DNA from: Epiperipatus broadwayi | Taxonomy: Eukaryota; Onychophora; Udeonychophora; Euonychophora; Peripatidae | Length of the DNA stretch: 64,000 nt | Assembly (NCBI GenBank): GCA_028023455.1 | Contig: JAQFVV010000049.1 | Location: 7,100,855 to 7,164,854, forward strand | Direction of reading: 5' to 3' | Shown here: in pieces, positions 50,245 through 62,600 of the stretch | Layout of the letters: every line of letters starts with the position of its first letter | Numbering within the stretch: position 1 is the stretch's first letter | The notes under the pieces: model-generated | Database searches by the model: none | What the model saw: only the letters and a program-made list of their open reading frames with translations | What the model was told of the DNA's origin: nothing | Position numbers and translations under genes: made by a program

Positions 50245-50402
50245 CAATACCACAGCCAAAGCTTAAAATCAACCAATAGAATATCATTAATCTGTAGTCA
50301 AGACAAACTCAAATGATAACAGAAATGTCTTATCTGATTGCTGTCTTGATAATAAATTACTGATATTCTATTTGTTGAGTTTAAGCTTGGTGTTGTAGTG
50401 GT
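50245..50402. repeat. 158-base foldback (MITE-like) palindrome
   Basis: Arms of about 60 bases: CAATACCACAGCCAAAGCTTA on the left and its complement, with changes, on the right. Both contain AATAGAATATCA and TCAAGACA. No coding capacity. Confidence 0.8.
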
Positions 50403-50564
50403 GACCTGAAGAAATAAAATATTTTAAAAAGAGCAATTTTTTTAACATTTTATAAATAATAAAAAATGAGAAATATTCTTAGAATTTTATTATTAAAACA
50501 AATTCTAAATAAAAAATTCTAAATTATGTACCACTATACATATACAAATATACATATACAAATC

Positions 50565-52540
50565 GGTTTCAAGTATTAGTAGATTTTGAACATGATTCAG
50601 ATTTGAATGACATTAACAGGGAGATAACTGATACACTTTTAAAAACTGCAATAAAGATAACTGGTAGAAAAAAGCAGCAATTGACCAATAAAATTTCTAC
50701 TGAGACTAGAGAATTTATGAAGAAAAGAAGGAATATGAGGATATACAACAATGATGCATTAAAAAAGATTGAATATCTCGAATTTTGTAAAATGGTATAG
50801 AAAAAAGTTGAAAATGATATAAGAAAGTATAATTGTGAACTAGCAAGGAAAGCTGTAGAAGGAATAAAAGTCTAAAGAGTGTAAAACAACATTTTGGTAT
50901 TGGTAGGAAATTTATATCTGCAATAAGAAAAAAAGATGGCATTATTACTAAAAAGAGAGATGACATCATTAAATGTGTAGAAGACTTCTATCAAGAATTA
51001 TATAGTAATAAAGAACAAGTGCCTCTTATACCTATTATATCTTCCGAATTGCCCAGAATTTTGAATGAGGAAGTGAGCAATGCAAGTAAATTTATGAAGA
51101 AAGGGAAGGCTCCAGGTAATGATGGAATTATAATTGATATACTAAAAAAGCAGGTGAAGAAATAGAAATTTTTTTAGCAAAGTTATACACCAAATGTCTA
51201 AATGATAAAGATGTACCAGATGATTGGAAGAATGCAGTAATAATATTAATATTTAAAAAAGGTGATAAAGAAGATATTAGAAATTACAAACCTATCAGTC
51301 TTTTATTAGTGTTATACAAAATTTTTACTAAGATAATTACAACTCATCTACAGAAAACACTGGATTTCCACCAACCAAGATAACAAACTCAATTTAAAAG
51401 TGGTTTTAATACAGTAGATCATATCCAGGTATTGAGAAAAGTTGTAGAAAGAACAAATAAATATGAGATGCCATTATGCTTAGAATTTGTAGATTATGAA
51501 AACACATTTGATTCTATAAACATTTCTTCAGTGATTAAATCGTTGGATCATCAAAGTGTAGATGCAGGATATTGTCATATTTTAAAAAATATTTATAAAA
51601 ATGTAACAGCAACAATTAGTTTACATAATGATAGTAGGAAAATCAACATTGAAAAGAGTGTAAGACAGGGTGACTCTATATCTCCAAAATTTTTTACAGC
51701 AGTGGTGCAAGAAATATTTTGTGGATTAAAATGGGAAGTTAAAGGAGTGAAAGTAAATGGAGATTATTTAAATCATTTAGATTTTGCAGATGATGTACAT
51801 GTTTTTGAAAATAATGCTTTGGAGTTACAGGAAATGTTGCAGGAGTTATCATATGAAAGTAGGAAAGTAGAACTAACGATAAATGTTAAAAAGACTAAAG
51901 TAATGTTTAATAGATTTTCTCAAAATATGAAAATAAAGATTGATTATGATGAGTTAGAAGAAGTTAACAGTTACAAATATCTTGGTCAGATTATTAATAC
52001 AGATGAAAACATAATGAATGAAATTAATCATAGAATTAAACTTGGTTGGAGTGCTTTTGGTAGAAATAACTTGATACTAAAAGGAAATATACCTATGTTT
52101 TGAAAAGGAAGGTTTTTAATAATTGTGTTTTGCCAGTTCTTACTTATGGATTTGAGATTTGGACACTTAATAGAAGACCAATACAGACTTCAGACCATGC
52201 ATGTTGGGAGTAACAAGAAGAGATCAAAAATGCAATATATGAGTAAGAGAACAAACAGGTGTTACTGACCTCATTAAAAAAATTAAAACACTGAAGTGGA
52301 GATGAGCTAGACATATTGCTAGAAGAGATGATAATAGATAGACAATTGAAATTTTAAACTGGATTCCAAGAGATTGTAAAAGACCCAGAAAGAGACCACA
52401 TGTGAGATGGATGGATGAAATAAGAAAGTGTGCAGGGGTGAAGTGGAGAAGAGAAGCTAAAGATAAGAAAAGATGGACTGAACTTGGAGAGACCTTCATC
52501 CTGCAGTGGATTGATAATGGTTGATGATGATGATGTGAAG
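50565..52540 (+). mobile_element. 5'-truncated RTE-like LINE reverse transcriptase
   Basis: Begins in the linker after the endonuclease (NDINREITDTLLKTAIKITG). It continues through KKGKAPGNDGI, IRNYKPISLL, the catalytic palm (FVDYENTFDSI, VRQGDSISPKFF, LDFADDVHVF) and the thumb (YKYLGQIINTDENIMNEINHR) in an open frame at 51,432-52,103, then a decayed C-terminus to about 52,510. The FADD catalytic box is intact, while EAFDS reads ENTFDS. A few frameshifts and stops break the rest. The 3' end is a short (GAT)n run at 52,516-52,535. Short tandem-repeat tails are typical of RTE-clade LINEs. Distinct lineage from the 23-29 kb element. Confidence 0.88.
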
Positions 52541-52559
52541 CTGCAAAGAAAATAATCAA

Positions 52560-54790
52560 TTTGCATTAGCACCTAGCAATGATAGACGTGATTCCACCGC
52601 TATCTGTTAAATTGTAAAATATGGCCATTTCATATTGTTGGCAATTTCTAATTTTTTTTTCAAATCAGTCAAATGATAATAAACATCACATGATCACCAG
52701 TTTTGCCTTTTCAAATGATAATAGACAGTTACCAATGAAAATTGTATACTGTAAATGCTTTATGCATTCAAAAGGAAATTCCTTCTTTAAATACAGGTTT
52801 AGTTGTTATTTAGAGATATAGTTATTACAATATATATCTACATGTTTAAGAAAATAGAGCTACTCTTTTTTCTACTTTTGTTTTTATACAATAGACTCTT
52901 TTATCATAGTCGAGTGTTATAATTTTTATAATTTTTTTTAACCGATGTAATTGTTAAAATATTTTTAAATATGTGGAAAATTCTATTATTTTCTTTTTAA
53001 ATTTGCATTTATATTACTAGTGCTTTAAAAAAATATTTATTACTTTAATGTATATTTTGATATTTATAGAGTTATAAGCAAAAATTTTAAATAGCCTTCT
53101 GTAAAAAAAATTTTTAGTACCCCTTTATAGAACAATGGTGAATAAAATAACAATATTCATTAAAGTCATTTTGTACTATTGTATAAATTTGATATATTTT
53201 AAAGTATATAAAAAAATAACTGAAATTTCTACATGTTTAAAAATATTTCAACCATTACATCTGTTAAAAATTTATTAAATATATATATTAAAGAGATTAT
53301 TGATTATTAGCACATTTTGATCCGTCTGCCTGTCATTTCCTTGCTAAAGTTTATATATAACTAAAAAAATTTATCATCAAGTACATGGATTAAAGCCTCT
53401 TCACAGAACTTTATTATAAATTGATGTATGGATTGAATGTATGTTAATAAACATCACATGATCACTTTATGTATAGAGAGTTTTGCCTATTTTCAATGTA
53501 TGTTGTAGGATTGCAAGCATTTGAAATCTAGTGGTCATATGTCTAGAATATAGTTGTTATGAGACCCTTAGTATATTAGTGGACTTTTTGTTTAATAAAA
53601 TACAAGTGGTAACAAGGTATCATTAAAGAGCAAAAATAATATGTAGATAAATTGTTTTAATAAATATTATTATTTTATTCACTATTTTTTTATGAAGAGT
53701 TACTAAAAAAATTTCACCTTACATAGGGGCTATTTTAATTGTTTTGTATTACCCTATATACATTAAAATATACATTGGAGTAATAAATATTTTGTAAAGC
53801 ATTAGTAATATAAATACAATGTCTCTAGTATTACAATAATTTAAGGTGCAAGTAAAAAATGAATCCGTTTGCATACTATTATATTAGAAAATGAATTAAT
53901 TTTTAATTTGCAAGATAAGATTACTTTGATACTAGAGCATGTTGCATTAAAGTATATATATATGAGAAAATTTGTGTGTGAGAAATAAAAAGTCTTTAAA
54001 TATTCTACTTCTATGCAAAGACTTTTCCAACATTTCTTCATAGAAAAATAATAAAAGAGAAAAGATTATTTAATAGTTTTCTGTCTATTTCTGGATGATA
54101 TGAATTTGCATAAGATTTTTTTCTAATTTTGAACTAAGACACAAACATTATTAGTTGGATTGACTATAGGCTGGCTACTTAAAAGCAATACCCTAAACTT
54201 GATTAGAAAAAAAAAAAATTAAATTCTTTCTTTCTTGGATTTCAACCCTATTTTGGTGGAATGGGAGACAGATAAGATATCATTGCACCTTAAAAATATT
54301 AGTATATGTTTATCTTTGCATATGTATGCTAGTATATCTGGGAAAATATGTTATTTTTTTAATTATTTATTTGTTTGGCTTAGTGTACTTTCAATGCAAA
54401 GCACCACTGATTATGGTGTTCAGCACTAAAATTGCACTACACCAAACAAATAAATGATGAAGTGACATGCTAATACACATATGCGAACTAATTGCAGATA
54501 AACAATGAAATTAAAATTCATGTATGTACATATAGCTTTTGTTGAGCAACAAAACTGAAACAAAGTAGCATTTATGGAGGTAAAATAAAATAATAGTAAA
54601 ATGAAAAATTATCTCTATTTAGTTAAGTATGGAAATGTTAAAACAAAACTTAAAAAAATAGGAAGATGGATTCAGAAATTTCAGATTTTCAGCACCTGCT
54701 TATACAATGAGCTTTTATTTTTATTTAATTCAATCAATACTATTATGTTTTATGGACAAATCCAGAGAGCAGTCACATTACAAATTTATT
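52560..54790. other. AT-rich intergenic sequence
   Basis: No gene recognised. A segment near 53,463-53,500 (ACTTTATGTATAGAGAGTTTTGCC) resembles 6,490-6,520 and is a short dispersed repeat. Confidence 0.45.
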
Positions 54791-54799
54791 CATCTCTCT

Positions 54800-55450
54800 A
54801 CTCCATTCTCTTCATTGTTTAGCTCTTCAATTCCACATATCTCTCCATCTTTTATATAATCATGCAAAGTCAATCTATTTCATATTTTCTCCTTGTTTCT
54901 ACTCACCATTCTTTCCCAAAACATTTTCTAATAAATTATTCTTTCTTCTTAATACATGTCCAATCTAATTTTTCTTTCTACCTCTAATTTACTCAAACAA
55001 TCTTTTTTCATTTACTTTTTGTTTTCAAAACTTCATTTGTCATTTTATTCATCCAACTGATTTTTCCCATTCATGTTTCAAAGGCTTTCAATATGTTTCT
55101 ATTTTGTCAATCATTTGTCTATGTTTTACAATCATACAATAGTACATTTCACATTTAATTAATCTTTTCCTTAATTCAGTTTTCAAAGGTTCACAAAATA
55201 TTTTCTTTCGTTTAATAAATGCCTCTTTTGTCAATGCAGTCCTTCTTTTAACTTTATCATCACTTCTTTCATCCTTATTCAATTAACTGGATTTCAGCAT
55301 GCAGACTTGTATTTCTTCCTATCCATAAACACTTGGTCTTCTCAACAGTGATCTTCATTCCATATTCCATACATTATTATTCTTCCAATTTATTCAACAT
55401 ATTGTGATGATTTTTGCAGCACCCTGCATCATTTGCAACTGTTCGCCATT
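54800..55450 (-). mobile_element. LINE reverse transcriptase 3' fragment
   Basis: On the - strand, in order: AGCCKN...HNMLNKLEE, YGMKITVEKTKCLWIGRN, DERSDDKVKRRTALTKEAF with RKKIFCEPL and ELRKRLIKC, then GKISWMNKMTNEVL and a C-terminal RNRLTLHDYIK-type stretch. These are the post-palm and C-terminal motifs of a LINE ORF2. Stops and shifts are frequent. The copy is 5'-truncated after the palm. The wording differs from both other LINE lineages here, so it is probably a third. Confidence 0.75.
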
Positions 55451-55712
55451 TGACAATTTAAAATTGTCCATATTTTAATACATCTTTATTATCATAAATG
55501 AAAAGATACATGGCCAGGGCATGGTAATTTTAAATCTATTTTAAATTGTAATGTTTATTTGTAACCAAAGTGAATTTTGAGATGCATATTTTTAGAAAGT
55601 AGCTACATTAATTATCAGGATACTTACTTGCTCATTTATTAATCCCTTATGGAAATTTATACATTTACAAGTTGTGGGTTGGAGTAGTTTGAAGCCTTTC
55701 CATTAAAGTATA

Positions 55713-55835
55713 AAGATTGGCTATCTTAATATAAAGCTGAGCACTGATTGTATATATGTGTGGAGATAGTTATCTAGACCAACTGATGACTGCTGGTTTA
55801 GCATGAAATACGTGTATTGGTGATTATTTATCTTT
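55713..55835 (+). repeat. Dispersed repeat carrying a hammerhead-like motif, copy 1
   Basis: Matches 63,743-63,850 closely over about 110 bases: CTATCTTAATATAAA, GAGCACTGATT, TCTGGACCAACT-like core, TGCTGGTTTAGCA and TGTGTATTGG. The hammerhead-like motif lies at its 3' part. No coding capacity. Confidence 0.8.
55772..55825 (+). ncRNA. Best hammerhead-ribozyme-like motif in the window
   Basis: ACCAA (55,778-55,782) precedes a perfect core CUGAUGA (55,783-55,789). Stem II is UGCU/AGCA with loop GGUUU. GAAA lies at 55,805-55,808. The cleavage triplet GUA is at 55,814-55,816 and is followed at once by UUGGU (55,817-55,821), a perfect 5-bp partner of ACCAA (stem I). AUC and GAU further out can extend stem I past a 3-base bulge, the place where hammerheads make their loop contacts. 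Deviations: a C-U mismatch next to the core at the base of stem II, and a 2-3 bp stem III. Type I topology. Confidence 0.65.
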
Positions 55836-55854
55836 TCAAAATGTGTGTGATCAG

Positions 55855-55925
55855 GTGGGTCAACAGTATGAGATGGCACTGAAAGTGGTAGGTCATGTGA
55901 AAGTCTGAGTTCGAATCTCACATAT
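55855..55925 (+). repeat. tRNA-derived SINE fragment (family 2)
   Basis: GTGAAAGTCTG followed by GAGTTCGAATCTC, a near-perfect B box, about 45 bases after a weak A-box-like GGTGGGTCAACAG. It shares AAAGTCTG plus B box with 46-118 and 63,665-63,725. Confidence 0.6.
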
Positions 55926-55929
55926 ATTA

Positions 55930-58600
55930 CATATATAAATACAGATTTAAGCCTGTACAATGTATTAATAGCACTTATTTTATAGTTAATTATTAGAAGA
56001 GTTTAGTTTCTCATACTCTATGAATTCAGTCATTCCCTGGGTTCTTCTTTTCCTTGTTAAAATTTTACCATTCAAGTCAGATATACAGCTCATAATCGAT
56101 GTTCATCACTGTATATTTATAAAATCATTCATCAATCGTTTATCCCATACTTTCTTTCTTTCTCATTTTGATCTTAGTTACTATGATAGATATTTTAAAC
56201 TTGTCTGTTAAAAATTTTCTCACACGAGAACACAAAAGTTTTCACTGATGATAACAATTAAATAAAATATCACTACTGCTCAGATTTTTATTATGTCTTT
56301 CTAATAAATATGACACAGATGCACCTTTACAGCAATTGTTCTCTTTTCTGTCTCTTCCTATGTTTTATTAAAGACATCCATCTAAATATTATACATAAAA
56401 CATTTTCTACAGAATAAATATCAATAAAAGTTTGTATCTGAAATATCTTGTATTTGGGCTAGATGCTTTGCATTAGGCATGATTTACTAAATTTTGTTGT
56501 GCTGACAATTTTGGCTATAATTGACTTCAGAAGGAGATCCAGTGTGTGTATTTAGTTTTTTAAGAAAACATTTTATAATTGTGCTATATTCGTAAATAAT
56601 TCATAGGTTAGAATATGCCAACTATCAGAGAATAGAACTTTATTAAAATAAAAATAAAAATGAAGCAGAAAATTTAACTACATCTCCTCCCCCAATGTAT
56701 CATCCCTTTTATAAACTTTGATTGTCCATCATCCTCCGACCTACCTACTTAATCTTTGACCCTTGGTATTAAGTGCTAATTGGTTCATCCAACATAATTT
56801 TGACAATAATTATTCACAAGGTGTTCTACACCACGTGGTGTGCTTGAGATTTCCTGCTTTAAGTAAAAAAAATATGAAACAACTGTTCTCTCAATTCACT
56901 TTTCGACGATATATTGCATGATATACAAAATTTTGGGATTGTTTCTATAATTAAAATTTCATATATCACTCACACATACACACATGCACATTTATTAATA
57001 ATCTTCGCTACCTACTTACATTGAATTTCAAAGAGCATTAAACTTATTTTATAGTTTTTTAAAATTTTATGGCTATCCCCCTCAATTAAATATTAAACAA
57101 GCACTATAATAAGCAAGTTAAATCTCCTTACATTTTCATATTAAACTTTCACTTTTCAAATAATATTTGTCCAATTTAACATTTAAACTTTTATAAATGA
57201 ACCTATTCACAATTTTGCTGTGCTTGGAAGCCTTATTCCTCATCCACACACTTAATACACTTATACATTAGACATTTCAATAAATTACAGACATAATTTT
57301 ATTTATAACTTGCACAACTGCTACATAATATTCCAATTTTTATTTCATCTAAAACTTTTCTACGAGTAAAAAAATATTTTCTTTTCAAACTGTTCAAATG
57401 CCAGCATTGTCCTAGACTCATTGATCTTTGGTTTTTTTTGATCCAACACAAAGGTCACAATATATATGTATAGCATTGTTTATGTTTGCAATAAATGTGC
57501 CAGGCTTAATTTCCCAGCCCATGAAGTATTGTACTTCATGTCATAATTTTCTGTATTCTGATTATTCTCTCTACCATCCACCTTAATATACATCTTGTTT
57601 CCAATTCTTGAAAACAACAACAACAACAACAACAAATTATCTTTTTTTTCATCAAACACCAATATACTACAATGCTTTACTATTAGTATTTCTTGATTTT
57701 TATTATTTTCTACCTAACACTCTACTCTTCGTAGCCCCATAGTTGGGAGATCATTGTAATGGGTTACACACCCCCCCTTTTCTATTTGCACCTGTCTGGA
57801 TTTATACTATCTTTATAAAATATTTTTTATTATATTTATTGCTAGTGAGATTTATTGATGAAAAAAACCTTTAATTGACTGAGATGAAATTATAGATAAC
57901 ATAAACCTGAAAGTAATTTATTTTAAAACTTCATCTCCCAAAAAGGAACAACAAAAAATAATAAACAGAAATGTAATGATATATATATATGCATATAGAT
58001 ACTCAGCCTTAGTTTCTCATATTTACTAATTAATATTTCCCTAACAATATATTATGGACATCGGCTTTTTCTAACTCCAAGCGCCAATCCTATATTTGCA
58101 TAAGAATTATACTGAAAGGTAAAGGATAGCAATAATAATGTATCAACAGATACCTGGCCACTACCTAGCTCATTAAGGATAGGTAGTACTTAGACTGACA
58201 AAGACATATTGATTTAAGGTAGTTTGAATAAAATTATTTAATAACTAAAAACATACATACATTTTAAAACTAAATAAATAATTATGAAATAAAAAAATAT
58301 GTAAATAATAGTGCACAAATGTTTAACAAAAATAATAGTATATATATATATATTATAAACAAAATGGTTAGTTATTACAAATATTAAATAGTTTATCTTT
58401 AATATTATTAGTATGATTTGATATAAAGAAATTACAGTCTATAAATATAATAATGAGAATGTGCACAATTATAAGTTTGGAATAACCTACATATTATCCT
58501 TAGATCCCTGGGGAAATTAGATTGTTTAGATTCATAAAGAAAGTAAGCTTATTCAGGAAACACTATAGCCACAGAAATTGTATAGGAAAAATGTCTTTGC
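55930..58600. other. AT-rich intergenic sequence
   Basis: No gene recognised. A less AT-rich patch at 56,676-56,870, including the 10-base palindrome CCACGTGG, and a C-run at 57,770 carry no feature that I can name. (CAA)n lies at 57,613-57,636. Confidence 0.45.
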
Positions 58601-58724
58601 CTTTTAAAAATTTCTGATGGAACAATGATGAATCAGGTTACTGCAGAGACACACATGAATGGATGCGGATTTTTCAGCTTTGGGTAGTTACAGGATCATA
58701 TAGCAGCTTTTGCTTTCTTTGTAG

Positions 58725-61700
58725 AATAGTGAGACAAAAGCCCAGCATGTTTAGAACTTTACCCCAACATATTCATGTGAGCTGGTATATATATATATTT
58801 TTTTTTTCTTCCAAAATCATAAGTTAAAAATATCCAATCTCAATTAATATACAGCAGTGAAAATATCAGCATAAAAACTCCAATAAAAAAGTAAATCCAG
58901 TCTCCTGGTTTTATTTTTCTAAAAGATCTATTCTCCTCAAAAAATACTTCCCACAACTCCTCAGAATATTTGATATTTTACTCTTATCTTAATTGATATC
59001 AGATAATAGTAAATCATCCATGTACTTTACTACTGTTACACAATACTTTATTTATCTCTCTCTTTTACAGTTTATAGTTTTGATTGCCCCAAGAAATCTT
59101 CTTCAGAATTTCTATATCTCCTAACTTCAACTTCCATATTTAGCAGTTGAAATTAGGAGATATAAAAGTTCTGAAGAATATTGCTTGGGGCAATCAAAAC
59201 TGTAAACTGTAAACGAGGGTGGTAAATAAAGCATTGTGTAACTAGTAAATTTAGTGCATGGATGATTTAATATTATATGGTATACATTTGGCTATGCAAA
59301 AAGAAAGAGTAGTTGTTATACTTCTTGAAGAAGATAAAGGAATACTTAATTGATATCCTTAGTCCAGGATGTCACTGTCTCTGATCTTTTTTCTTTTGTC
59401 TTATTTATTTTTCACAAAAGAAAAGCTTTTAGGAAGTTTTTTCTTTAATATTAACATTTCGTTAGAAACTTTTTTAAAAAAAATTAAACAAGACCTTTTA
59501 ATCATTTACATATTATTATTTTTTTATTAAAAATAAAACAAAATTAGACCCAAGAAAAAAATATATACATTATATGCTTTTCAAAAAGATTCTTTTTTTT
59601 TCATATGTCATAGCATCAGCCAGGAGGCGAACCCACAACCGTCTGCAACCAACTACTTGCTTCCAAGATGACTGGCTGTTCTTTTTGTACATTTGATTAT
59701 ATAATAACATATACATACACATATTCCATTAAAATAAATGAGCACAATCCCCCAAACCCACTTCTAGCTACTTTATTTAATCATTTTGACAATCAAATAT
59801 ATATATATATATATTTGATTACCACATCTGCCTATATGTGGCTATCAAAACCCTTTAACTTGTGCCAGGGTTCAAACCTGGTGCCTATAACAGTATATAT
59901 TTACACACACATTACATGCAATGCATTTCCTCTTATTTTCATATTTATTAGAAATCATTACCCTGTAGTTAAGAATAGCTTGATACTCAATGCCAATCAA
60001 TAATTTGGCCATTATCTAAGATGGCTATAAAAGTTTAAAAATTTAATTTATGGATATGGTATATAAAATTTGGAACTTTTAATCATGGATAAGACAGATG
60101 GATGTGCAAGCCGATGTACTAGAAAGCTCTTCAAATATCTAAAAGTTATTCATGCATATCATTTTTGATTCAATCAATAGAATACGAACTTGCTTTAAAA
60201 TTGTAGATAAATAGATATACTGATCGATCTCTTTGTACAATGATATCTGTTTAGCACAGATTTGCTTATCATCTCCATAAAGTTTTTTTTTTTTTTTTTA
60301 AAAAAAGTAATTTTATCTTAATATTTTTCTTTTAGGTTGCTAAGCAAATCTAGTTATCTATCCTGTATTTGACAATTTCTTTGTTAACTATTCAGCCTGT
60401 TGGACTATTTGAAGATTATTTTAACGTTTTAATTGACAATCGAATGGTTTATTGCTTGAATGATCATACTAAGTTCGAGCACCGTAAGTAATAGTGCTAG
60501 AGCTGCAAAACATGAACTTTGAACTCCAAAAACCCCACTGTACTCGTTCATAATTTATGCAGGGCATATTTTTAATTGTTAATTTGATTTAAAAAAAACA
60601 ACTTAATAAATGTGTATATAGATGGTTGAAGGGGAAAAAAATTATATTATGTTAAATATTTTTAGTTTTATTACTCGATACAATAATAAAAAAAAAACCT
60701 TTAAAAAGAGCTAGACAGATATTGTTTTATTCTAATCGTTTATTTTCAGCCAGCTTATCTAAATTAATTTTATCCCGCTTTATGACAAATACGACCAATA
60801 TTTTATCGTTCTATTTAAATAATATTTAAAAGTTCATCTACAAATTTTGTGCAAGAAATTCTGATGCTATCAAAATAAATGACTAACTTGGGAATGCCTT
60901 CTTTTGTACTTAATTCACAAGTTTTAGAAAAACTGACTAAAGAGGTTTATATTAGGAGGATTCACGTTTCAATGTCGTTGATCAAAGCAGTGCCCTCTAT
61001 CAAATCCTTCCTGCTCAGCCAAATGAATGTCTTATCAGTTCAACTCAGCACTAGAATTTCAAACGGTTGTGCAAGCATTATAAATCAGGTTTAAATATTT
61101 TGAATGATAAGAATAAGAGGTATCATTTTAATACGACCCAGTTTATGACCATTGCAAAATGATTTAGTTTTTCTTTCAAAAGTTAACTTATTTATTATTG
61201 TAGTCATTATATTTGATTAATGTGAGAATAACCGAAAGTAATTGGATTTTATATTAAATAAGGAAGTAGTCCAAACATTTCACGCTACATTCAAATATTA
61301 TTTATATATCGATTAAAAAAAATCAATAATAAGAGAATATAGAGAGTTTAAATTTCTATAAATATTTATTTTGATGAATATTTGGCAGAGCTATATTTAT
61401 ATATATTGAATATCATTTACACACATTATTGTCTATTAAGATAGACACACATATATGTTAATAAAAACATATATGTGTGTTTTTTGATGATTTTATAAAC
61501 TATCTTAACATTTGTTATCTCTTGGAGAGTGATTTGTGCACACATCGATCATCTTTGCAATCTAGAGTTTGAGTATGTTAACCTGGAAAATATTTTTACA
61601 TATCAAACAGGCTTAAAACATATTTTCAAGTATCTAGTACATACCTAACTCATTACTGAACTATTAGTTGAATTAGTGCAAATACCTTACAGAAAATTAA

Positions 61701-62600
61701 ACAATACTGTCATAATATGACACAGACCTGGTGGATAGGTAGTACAATCAAATGAGTGCTGAGATCATAAGTTTATTTTTAAATTAACATCAGCCTATAA
61801 TTAGTATCAGTAATTATTGATTGCTACTTCCCTAGGGCCAAAGCCATGTCAAATATATTTAATCTATGCTACACAAAAATGATAATAGTGAACGATGGAG
61901 TCATTTACTATAAATTTGCTACAACATACTGAATAATGGTCAAGTCTGTACTATATTTAAATTATATTTTTGTATTTTTGTCAATGCATTCTCATGAACA
62001 ATCCAGATTTACCTGAGATCATTATGTATGACTAAAAATAGTTTCATACCCATTTCCTTCCCAGTAATATCTGGATTACCTATGATTGGATTCCTAGAAT
62101 AAAATTTTAGTCATATTAAAAAAAATTAATAATTTACTTGAATTCAATTCCATCATGCTAATAGAAGATATATGCCATAACTTTTATACTGTGACACCCT
62201 TTAATGTTATATCAATTGTTGATAGTTTGATATATAGAGAAACATTTTTTTAATAGAATAGTACCCCCCCCCCAAAAAAAAATCATGCAATTTTAGCAAG
62301 ATTCCATAGCTCCTACTTAAGTGTTGCTAGTATCTCTCTTTGATAAATCTATGCTGGATGACTAGCTGTGGAATATATATAAATTTTACGTATATGTAAA
62401 AACCTTTCAAGTATTTTGCATTTTATATATTGATGAGATACAGCCTCTTCTAAACATGAATATCTTATAATATTTGAAATATCAAAAACCCTAGATTAAT
62501 TTATAATAATTTAAAAAAATATTTAAAATTTTTTTAAAATCTTTTTATCTCTTTTTTTTTATATTTATTACAGGTTTTCTGTTACGGAATTGATATTTGA
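58725..62600 (+). CDS. 3' end of an unrecognised host gene, four phase-consistent exons
   Basis: Exons: 58,725-58,776 (acceptor TTTCTTTGTAG, donor GTGAGC), 60,396-60,483 (acceptor AACTATTCAG, perfect donor GTAAGT), 60,922-61,088 (acceptor TTCACAAG, donor GTTTAA) and 62,574-62,600 (strong acceptor CTTTTTTTTTATATTTATTACAG, stop TGA). All three junctions keep the phase, giving about 110 C-terminal residues. Stretches: RQKPSMFRTLPQHIH, PVGLFEDYFNVLIDNRMVYC, LEKLTKEVYIRRIHVSM, SLIKAVPSIKSFLLSQMN and CASIINQ, then VFCYGIDI. Mostly helical, no membrane signal. The first exon may start earlier: the frame is open back to 58,637 (HEWMRIFQLWVVTG), after an AATCAG acceptor. AATAAA lies at 62,957. No family recognised. 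Confidence 0.55.
59005..59275. repeat. 271-base foldback (MITE-like) palindrome
   Basis: Arms of about 125 bases share TTTTGATTGCCCCAAG, TTCTTCAGAA and TATATCTCCTAA in inverted orientation, with outer AAATCATCCATG and its complement. Identity is close to 90 percent by eye. The two arms meet near 59,137. Confidence 0.85.
59592..59690 (-). repeat. tRNA-derived SINE (family 1), copy B
   Basis: Antisense copy of the SINE at 42,937-43,040. The B box GGTTCGCCTCC (complement of 59,623-59,633) is identical, and GCAAGTAGTTGGTTGCAGACGG and the tail CATATGAAAAAAAA match closely. The A-box region is less well kept. Confidence 0.75.
59835..59895 (+). repeat. tRNA-like fragment with B box
   Basis: GTGCCAGGGTTCAAACCTGGTGCC holds a perfect B box and a 5-6 bp T-arm-like stem (CCAGG with CCTGG). 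The acceptor and D arms are not convincing (ATGTGGCTATCAAAACCC precedes). A SINE fragment or decayed tRNA is more likely than a working tRNA gene. Confidence 0.45.
61445..61480. repeat. Perfect 15-bp hairpin
   Basis: ACACACATATATGTT and its exact complement are separated by six bases. It lies in the predicted last intron of the 58.7-62.6 kb gene. An AC/AT microsatellite origin is likely. Confidence 0.8.

Larger units (their letters stand above)
58777..60395 (+). other. Predicted intron with nested elements
   Basis: Starts GTGAGC and ends CTATTCAG. It contains the foldback at 59,005-59,275, the antisense SINE at 59,592-59,690, an (AT)n palindrome at 59,797-59,815 and a second tRNA-like fragment near 59,835-59,890. 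Its status as an intron depends on the gene model at 58,725-62,600. Confidence 0.4.

Noticed and set aside
59797-59815. (AT)n palindrome as a cruciform or origin
   Set aside because: Simple AT microsatellite, of which there are many here; no further signal.
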